64,000 bases of DNA, from assembly GCA_021828105.1 (NCBI GenBank), contig JAKATG010000004.1, positions 186,001 through 250,000 of the forward strand, in the 5' to 3' direction. Position numbers and translations under genes: made by a program. Below, piece by piece: positions 56,855 to 64,000 of this stretch (the stretch's first letter is position 1; every line of letters begins with the position of its first letter). Source of the stretch: Taklimakanibacter sp021828105 (GTDB lineage Bacteria; Pseudomonadota; Alphaproteobacteria; Rhizobiales; Aestuariivirgaceae). A model generated the notes under the pieces. It was not told the DNA's origin and did no database searches. It was given only the letters and a program-made list of their open reading frames with translations.

Positions 56855-58078
56855 ATGACCAGACTGATGAATACGGTCGCGATACTGGCCCTCGGCGCCG
56901 CTCTGGCGTTCGGCGCCGGCACCGCAATGGCGGCCGGCAAGGAGCGGGCGCGCGATCTCGGTGTTCCCTTCGTGGGCACGCCTGGACCCAATAATGCCAT
57001 CACCGACGTGGCCGGCGTGGAGGTAGGCTATTCGACGATCATCGAGGGCGAAGGCAAGACCGAGGTCGGCAAGGGGCCGATACGCACCGGCGTCACGGCC
57101 ATCCTGCCGCGCGGCAAGACCTTCGGGCCGACTTTTGCCGGCTGGTACACACATAACGGCAATGGCGAGATGACGGGCACGACCTGGATCGACGAGAGCG
57201 GCTTCCTCGAAGGCCCGGTCATGATCACCAACACCCACAGCGTCGGCGTGGTGCGCGATGCGGTGATCACCTGGCAGGCCAAGCACGATCTCGTCGGTCC
57301 GACCGAGAACAATCTCTACTGGCTGTTGCCGGTGGTGGCCGAAACCTGGGACGGCATCCTCAATGACATCAACGGCATGCATGTGAAGCCGGAGCATGTC
57401 TATCAGGCCCTCGACAGCGCGGCCTCCGGCCCCATCGCGGAAGGCAATGTCGGCGGCGGAACCGGCATGAATCTCTTTCGCTTCAAGGGCGGCACCGGCA
57501 CCGCTTCGCGCAAGCTTCCAGCCGACAATGGCGGCTACACGGTGGGCGTCCTGGTGCAGGGGAATTTCGGCCGGCGTGAGGATCTCATGATCGCGGGCGT
57601 CCCGGTCGGGACTGAGATTCAGGATCTGCTGCCGGACTATTCCTGGAACAGGAAGAAGACCGAGATCAAGGATGTCCTGTCCGATGCGGAGAAGGAACAG
57701 GGCTCGATCATCGTGGTGGTGGCGACCGATGCGCCGCTCTTGTCGCAGCAATTGCGGCGCCTGGCGAAGCGCGTGACGATCGGCATCGGCCGCGTCGGTG
57801 GCTTCGGCGGCAATGGCTCAGGCGATATCTTCGTCGCCTTCTCCACCGCCAATCCGCAAGCTTACAGCCGCGGCGGCAACACGAAGCTCGAGATGATGTC
57901 GAATGACGACATGGATCCCATCATCAAGGCGACGGCCTATGCCACCGAAGAGGCCATCATCAATGCGATGGTCGCGGCCGAGACGATGAAGGGCCGTGAC
58001 GACAATACGACCTTCGCCCTTCCGCATGACCGGGTGAAGGAACTCATGAAGAAGTACGGCCGCTCCACCCAGCAGTAG
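56855..58078 (+). CDS. P1 (DmpA/BapA-like) family aminopeptidase, exported
   Basis: The 407-residue Ntn-type hydrolase has a signal peptide (NTVAILALGAALAFGAGTAM to AMA). Autocleavage is expected between Gly283 and Ser284 in EKEQGSIIVVVATDAPL, the site that frees the nucleophilic Ser of DmpA. Other family marks are ITNTHSVGVVRDAV, GNVGGGTGMNLFRFKGGTGT and GDIFVAFSTAN. Relatives cleave N-terminal D-, L- or beta-amino acids and amides. A strong terminator follows. Control by the divergent GntR gene is likely. Confidence 0.9.
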   Translation: MTRLMNTVAILALGAALAFGAGTAMAAGKERARDLGVPFVGTPGPNNAITDVAGVEVGYSTIIEGEGKTEVGKGPIRTGVTAILPRGKTFGPTFAGWYTHNGNGEMTGTTWIDESGFLEGPVMITNTHSVGVVRDAVITWQAKHDLVGPTENNLYWLLPVVAETWDGILNDINGMHVKPEHVYQALDSAASGPIAEGNVGGGTGMNLFRFKGGTGTASRKLPADNGGYTVGVLVQGNFGRREDLMIAGVPVGTEIQDLLPDYSWNRKKTEIKDVLSDAEKEQGSIIVVVATDAPLLSQQLRRLAKRVTIGIGRVGGFGGNGSGDIFVAFSTANPQAYSRGGNTKLEMMSNDDMDPIIKATAYATEEAIINAMVAAETMKGRDDNTTFALPHDRVKELMKKYGRSTQQ

Positions 58079-58091
58079 AACCGCTTCCTCC

Positions 58092-58127
58092 CAGGGCGTC
58101 GGGCACTTGGCCCGGCGCCCTGTTTTT
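58092..58127 (+). terminator. Rho-independent terminator after the P1 peptidase
   Basis: CAGGGCGTCGGGC, loop ACTTG, GCCCGGCGCCCTG, then TTTTTTC. The stem is long and GC-rich with a six-T run. Confidence 0.88.
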
Positions 58128-58129
58128 TC

Positions 58130-58480
58130 TCAAAGAAGCTCGACGACAAGTTCGCTGGGCTCGGCACCGTGAGCGTTGACCGCCCAGCCTTCGAGATTGA
58201 GATCGAAGGGGCAGCACGAGACGGCGCAGATGAGATCGATCAGCGCTTCGAACTCGATGAAGGCGCCGGCTTGCACCGGATTGTCGGGTGAGGAGAAGGA
58301 GCCGTCGGCGCCGACGACCGTCCTGGTGAAGAGATTGATCGGCTGCGGGATCACGTCGATATTGTAGCCCATGCGGCGCATGGCGACGCAGAGATTGTCG
58401 GCGCAGCTCGCATGGTTGCCCTTGTAGCCGAGCTGCTCGTAGTGCAATTGGTCGCAAGCTGCGATCATCATGTCGTGCAC
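58130..58480 (-). pseudogene. N-terminally truncated DUF1989 (urea carboxylase-associated) protein
   Basis: The frame from GTG 58480 (or ATG 58471) gives about 116 residues: VHDMMIAACDQLHYEQLGYK, then HASCADNLCVAMRRMGYNID, NLFTRTVVGADGSFS and DLICAVSCCPFDLN. These match the C-terminal half of DUF1989 proteins, which are usually 200 residues or more. The N-terminal half is missing. Instead, about 30 bases upstream is an operator-like palindrome in AT-rich non-coding DNA. This suggests a deletion that joined the promoter to the middle of the gene. It is convergent with the P1 peptidase, whose regulator may share that motif. Confidence 0.65.
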
Positions 58481-58510
58481 GCCATGGGCGCGGTGCTGGC
58501 TAATTATTAT

Positions 58511-58526
58511 ATTTATCCAGATAAAT
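58511..58526. promoter_or_regulatory. Candidate GntR operator, site 2
   Basis: ATTTATCCAGATAAAT has seven-base arms around CA, the same plan as site 1 at 56764-56783 (ATTTAT-N-CA-N-ATAAAT). It sits about 30 bases upstream of the truncated DUF1989 frame on the minus strand, in AT-rich DNA. Confidence 0.55.
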
Positions 58527-58730
58527 TGTATTCGCATATCGCACAGTCTAGCTGAAGATGAACCTGTTAACGACTGACTTGTGGAGAAACCCAGCACTGG
58601 CATTCGCGGCCGGGGGTTGAGAAATTCCTCTCCCGGTTGTCATGCGCCGGCGCCACGGCAGCCGTTCGTCAAGACCTCTTGCCTTTCTTCAGACCCGCAA
58701 CTACCTTCGCGCCGTTCGTTGAGAACACAC

Positions 58731-58912
58731 GCGGGAGAGGCCGGTTCGATCCGGCGCCGAAGGAGCAACCGCCCCGGAAACTCTCAGGCAAAAGGACCGC
58801 ATGCGTTCGCCGACTCTGGAGAGCAGGGGACAACCCCTCACCGAAGGAGCCAAGCCCATGTGTCGGAGCGACATGGGCGAAATCTCTCAGGTTCTCTGAC
58901 AGAGGGGGCAGG
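58731..58912 (+). promoter_or_regulatory. Tandem glycine riboswitch controlling gcvTHP
   Basis: Two consecutive glycine aptamers are visible. Aptamer 1 (about 58731-58824) has GGGAGAGG, GCCGAAGGAGCAA, then CTCTCAGGCAAAAGGACCGC and a closing GGAGAGC. Aptamer 2 (about 58825-58912) has CACCGAAGGAGCCAAG, a variable stem AAGCCCATG/CATGGGC, and CTCTCAGG with CAGAGGGGG. This is the gcvT-motif layout that turns on glycine cleavage when glycine binds. The gcvT start is 48 bases downstream. The stretch 58604-58730 should hold the promoter; no hexamers are clear. Confidence 0.93.
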
Positions 58913-58960
58913 CTTGGCTGCGGCCGGGTCTTGCTCAATCTTGTCGGAACCGGGATTTGA

Positions 58961-60085
58961 ATGGCAACGCTCACAGAAACGCTTCACCGCACCCCCCTCT
59001 ATGATCTTCATGTAAAGCTGGGCGCCCGCATCGTGCCCTTCGCCGGCTTCGAGATGCCGGTGCAGTATCCGACCGGCATCCTCACCGAGCACAATTGGAC
59101 GAGAGGCTCGGCGGGGCTCTTCGATGTCTCCCACATGGGCCAGGCTTATGTGACGGGACCCGATCACGCGACGGTAGCCAAGGCCGTGGAAAGGCTGGTG
59201 CCGGGCGATGTTTTGGGCCTGGCGCCGCACCGCACCCGCTACACGCAATTCACCAATCCGCAAGGTGGCATCATCGATGATCTGATGATCACCCGCGACC
59301 TCGAGGATGGCCGCCTCTATATCGTCGTCAATGCGTCGCGCAAGGACGTCGACTATGCCTGGCTCCGGCAGCATCTGCCGAGGGAGGTCAAGCTCGAGCC
59401 CATCGAGGATCGCGCCCTTGTCGCCTTGCAGGGCCCCAAGGCCGCCGCCGTCCTGGCGCGCCATTCTCCGAAGGCCGCGAGCCTTGCCTTCATGAGCGCC
59501 GCCAATGACACATTCGACGGCATTCAATGCCATGTCGCACGGCTGGGCTATACCGGCGAGGACGGTTTCGAGATCTCGGTCGCCGCGAAGGATGCGCTGC
59601 CGTTGGTCGAGACCTTGCTGGCCGATCCAGACGTCAAGCCGATCGGGCTCGGCGCGCGTGATTCGCTGCGCCTCGAGGCGGGGCTCTGCCTCTATGGCCA
59701 TGACATCGATGAGGAGACGAGCCCGGTCGAAGCCGATCTCGTCTGGTCGATCGGCAAGAGGCGGCGCGCCGAAGGCGGCTTCACAGGCGCCTCTCGCATC
59801 ACCCGCGAGATCCGTGACGGAGCGAAGCGCAAGCGCGTCGGCATCAAGCCGGAAGGCCGCGCTCCCGCCCGCGAGGGTTCGGTCATTCTCAACGCGGAAG
59901 GCCGCGCCATCGGCATCGTGACCTCCGGCGGCTTCGGTCCGACGGTCAATGGTCCGGTCGCCATGGGCTATGTCGAGACGGCCTATGCGGCGCCGGGTAC
60001 GAAGATCAGCCTCGTGGTGCGCGACAAGCCGATGCCGGCGGAGATCGCCGCGCTGCCGTTCACGCCGCACAATTACAAACGCTAG
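58961..60085 (+). CDS. gcvT: Glycine cleavage system T protein (aminomethyltransferase)
   Basis: The 374-residue protein releases ammonia from the aminomethyl-lipoyl arm of GcvH and passes the carbon to tetrahydrofolate. Marks: FAGFEMPVQYPTGILTEHNW, FDVSHMGQAYVTG, the folate Asp in GIIDDLMITRD, and LRLEAGLCLYGHDID. It is the first gene after the riboswitch; gcvH follows 18 bases after the stop. Confidence 0.96.
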   Translation: MATLTETLHRTPLYDLHVKLGARIVPFAGFEMPVQYPTGILTEHNWTRGSAGLFDVSHMGQAYVTGPDHATVAKAVERLVPGDVLGLAPHRTRYTQFTNPQGGIIDDLMITRDLEDGRLYIVVNASRKDVDYAWLRQHLPREVKLEPIEDRALVALQGPKAAAVLARHSPKAASLAFMSAANDTFDGIQCHVARLGYTGEDGFEISVAAKDALPLVETLLADPDVKPIGLGARDSLRLEAGLCLYGHDIDEETSPVEADLVWSIGKRRRAEGGFTGASRITREIRDGAKRKRVGIKPEGRAPAREGSVILNAEGRAIGIVTSGGFGPTVNGPVAMGYVETAYAAPGTKISLVVRDKPMPAEIAALPFTPHNYKR

Positions 60086-60103
60086 TTTTCAGGGGAGTAA
60101 TCG

Positions 60104-60475
60104 ATGAGCAAGCACTACACGAAAGAGCATGAGTGGATCAGCGTCGATGGCGACATCGCCACGATCGGCATCACCAATCACGCGCAGGAACAATTGGGCG
60201 ACGTCGTCTTCGTCGAATTGCCGGCGATCGGCAAGGCCGTGACCAAGGGCGGCGATGCGGCCGTGGTCGAATCGGTCAAGGCCGCGAGCGAGGTCTATGC
60301 GCCGGTCACAGGCGAGGTCGTCGAAGTGAACAAACAGCTGGAAGGCGATCCGGCCCTCGTCAACCGCGAGGCGGAAGGTGCCGCCTGGTTCATGAAGGTC
60401 AGGCTCAAGGACAAGGGCGAGCTCGCCGATCTGATGGACAAGGCCGCCTACGATAAGTTCGTGGCGGAGCAATAG
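60104..60475 (+). CDS. gcvH: Glycine cleavage system H protein (lipoyl carrier)
   Basis: The 123-residue protein carries the lipoyl arm on Lys in AAVVESVKAASEVYAP (about residue 60). It starts SKHYTKEHEWISVDGDIATI and keeps the GITNHAQEQLGDVVFVELP block. It shuttles intermediates between GcvP, GcvT and the L protein. GGGGAG lies about ten bases ahead of the start codon. Confidence 0.97.
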   Translation: MSKHYTKEHEWISVDGDIATIGITNHAQEQLGDVVFVELPAIGKAVTKGGDAAVVESVKAASEVYAPVTGEVVEVNKQLEGDPALVNREAEGAAWFMKVRLKDKGELADLMDKAAYDKFVAEQ

Positions 60476-60486
60476 GAAACCAAACC

Positions 60487-63393
<2,907 letters not shown>

Positions 63394-63399
63394 ATTTCT

Positions 63400-64000
63400 C
63401 TAATGTCGAAGGCTCTCATGGATATTGTAGGCCAGTAGAGCAAGCACGACGGCGAGGCCCAGATAAAGGATGGTGTATTCCATCCGGACCGCCGTCGGCA
63501 CGTCGCGATAGCGCCGGGCCTCGGGCGAGTTCGGGTCATAGCGCCAGGCGGCGAGAAGGCTCGGCGCGGCGAGGACGGCGATCAGGATCAACAACGGGCT
63601 CGGGAAATAGAAGAAGAGCGCGACGAGCAACGGCACGCCCAGGAACCAGATGCGCGGCGAGAGGATCTGCGTGATGCGCCCGCCATCGAGCGGCGACAGC
63701 GGTATCAGGTTGAACAGATTGATCATGAAGCCTGAATAGGCGAGCGCCATGAGGAGATCGCTCTCCTCTGCGCGGGCGAGGAAATAGACCGCGAAGGCGC
63801 CCAATGTGCCGATGAATGGCCCAGCATAAGCGACATAGGCTTCGGTCTCGGCATCGACGAGCCTGTCCTTGAGCGTGATCCAGGCGCCGAGGAAGGGGAT
63901 GAACATCGGCAGGCCCACATCGAGGCCTCTTTGCCGGGCGGCGGCATAATGGCCGAGCTCATGCACCAGGATGAGGCCGACGAAGCCGGCAGCGAAAGGC
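63400..64000 (-). CDS. M50-family site-2-protease-like membrane metallopeptidase, 5' end cut by window edge
   Basis: The frame enters from the right edge (AFAAGFVGLILVHELGHYAA) and stops at 63400, leaving about 199 residues. Zinc motif HELGH and the distal NLIPLSPLDGGR (NxxPxxxLDGG) identify an intramembrane protease of the M50B group; several hydrophobic segments span the rest. N-terminal domains, if any, lie outside the window. The substrate is unknown. It is convergent with gcvP. Confidence 0.9.
   Translation of the reverse strand, partial: PFAAGFVGLILVHELGHYAAARQRGLDVGLPMFIPFLGAWITLKDRLVDAETEAYVAYAGPFIGTLGAFAVYFLARAEESDLLMALAYSGFMINLFNLIPLSPLDGGRITQILSPRIWFLGVPLLVALFFYFPSPLLILIAVLAAPSLLAAWRYDPNSPEARRYRDVPTAVRMEYTILYLGLAVVLALLAYNIHESLRH

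Overview
The window looks like chromosomal DNA of a GC-rich alphaproteobacterium, most likely a member of the Hyphomicrobiales (Rhizobiales). The grounds are gene content and order: the cytochrome c oxidase run ctaC-ctaD-ctaB-ctaF-ctaG-ctaE-DUF983-SURF1 followed by thrC, M16 peptidase and GNAT genes; two DUF1127 microproteins; an IalB-family protein; DUF4170; a plant-type glutamate-cysteine ligase; and intergenic palindromic repeats of the kind common in rhizobia. There are no tRNA or rRNA genes, phage modules, transposases or CRISPR arrays that I can support. Species identity cannot be read from this window.

Layout. 1-7.6 kb: a partial DUF559 gene, an orphan sugar-type ABC ATPase, and a divergent catabolic-looking cluster: a DRL-like (DXP-reductoisomerase-like) oxidoreductase with a SAF domain, E1 alpha, E1 beta and E2 of an acetoin-dehydrogenase type complex, and a PfkB kinase. 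7.6-11 kb: a Cu(I) P-type ATPase and divergent CsoR repressor with two palindromic operators, then a gene broken by an in-frame TGA. 11-16.9 kb: a MocR regulator, DUF1127 protein, OhrR-like regulator with a divergent alpha/beta hydrolase, a frameshifted SIMPL-domain gene and an omega-amino-acid:pyruvate transaminase. 17-30 kb: degenerate EAL protein, HAD phosphatase, MaoC hydratase, RibF; then a leftward run ubiA-pmbA-cysQ-DUF4170-PPOX-lysR, with rsmE, gshA and DUF2569 rightward, and nitronate monooxygenase and LysR leftward. 30-38.5 kb: second DUF1127 gene, a Phd/PemK-like toxin-antitoxin pair, two DUF937 proteins, MATE exporter, HAD phosphatase, class V aminotransferase, TldD and IalB. 38.7-48.4 kb: the cytochrome oxidase/assembly cluster, thrC, M16 peptidase and GNAT. 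48.5-58.6 kb: a large PAS-GGDEF-EAL membrane protein, AlgH, a DsbD-N-type protein, peroxiredoxin, rnhA, ispH, and a GntR regulator with P1 peptidase and truncated DUF1989 genes sharing an operator-like motif. 58.7-64 kb: tandem glycine riboswitch, gcvT-gcvH-gcvP, and a partial M50 peptidase.

Most of the window is housekeeping: respiration (aa3 oxidase with heme and copper assembly), one-carbon metabolism (glycine cleavage), cofactors (FAD, ubiquinone, glutathione, isoprenoid IspH) and peptide maturation (TldD/TldE). The most interesting part is 1.7-7.6 kb. There, a DRL-like enzyme, an acetoin-dehydrogenase-like E1/E2 pair and a sugar kinase together suggest a route that would turn a methylerythritol-like compound into acetyl-CoA and a triose phosphate. 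That route is inference from gene neighbourhood and chemistry, not something the sequence proves. Secondary leads are structured RNA candidates downstream of both DUF1127 genes, a candidate GntR regulon motif, and two interrupted genes.
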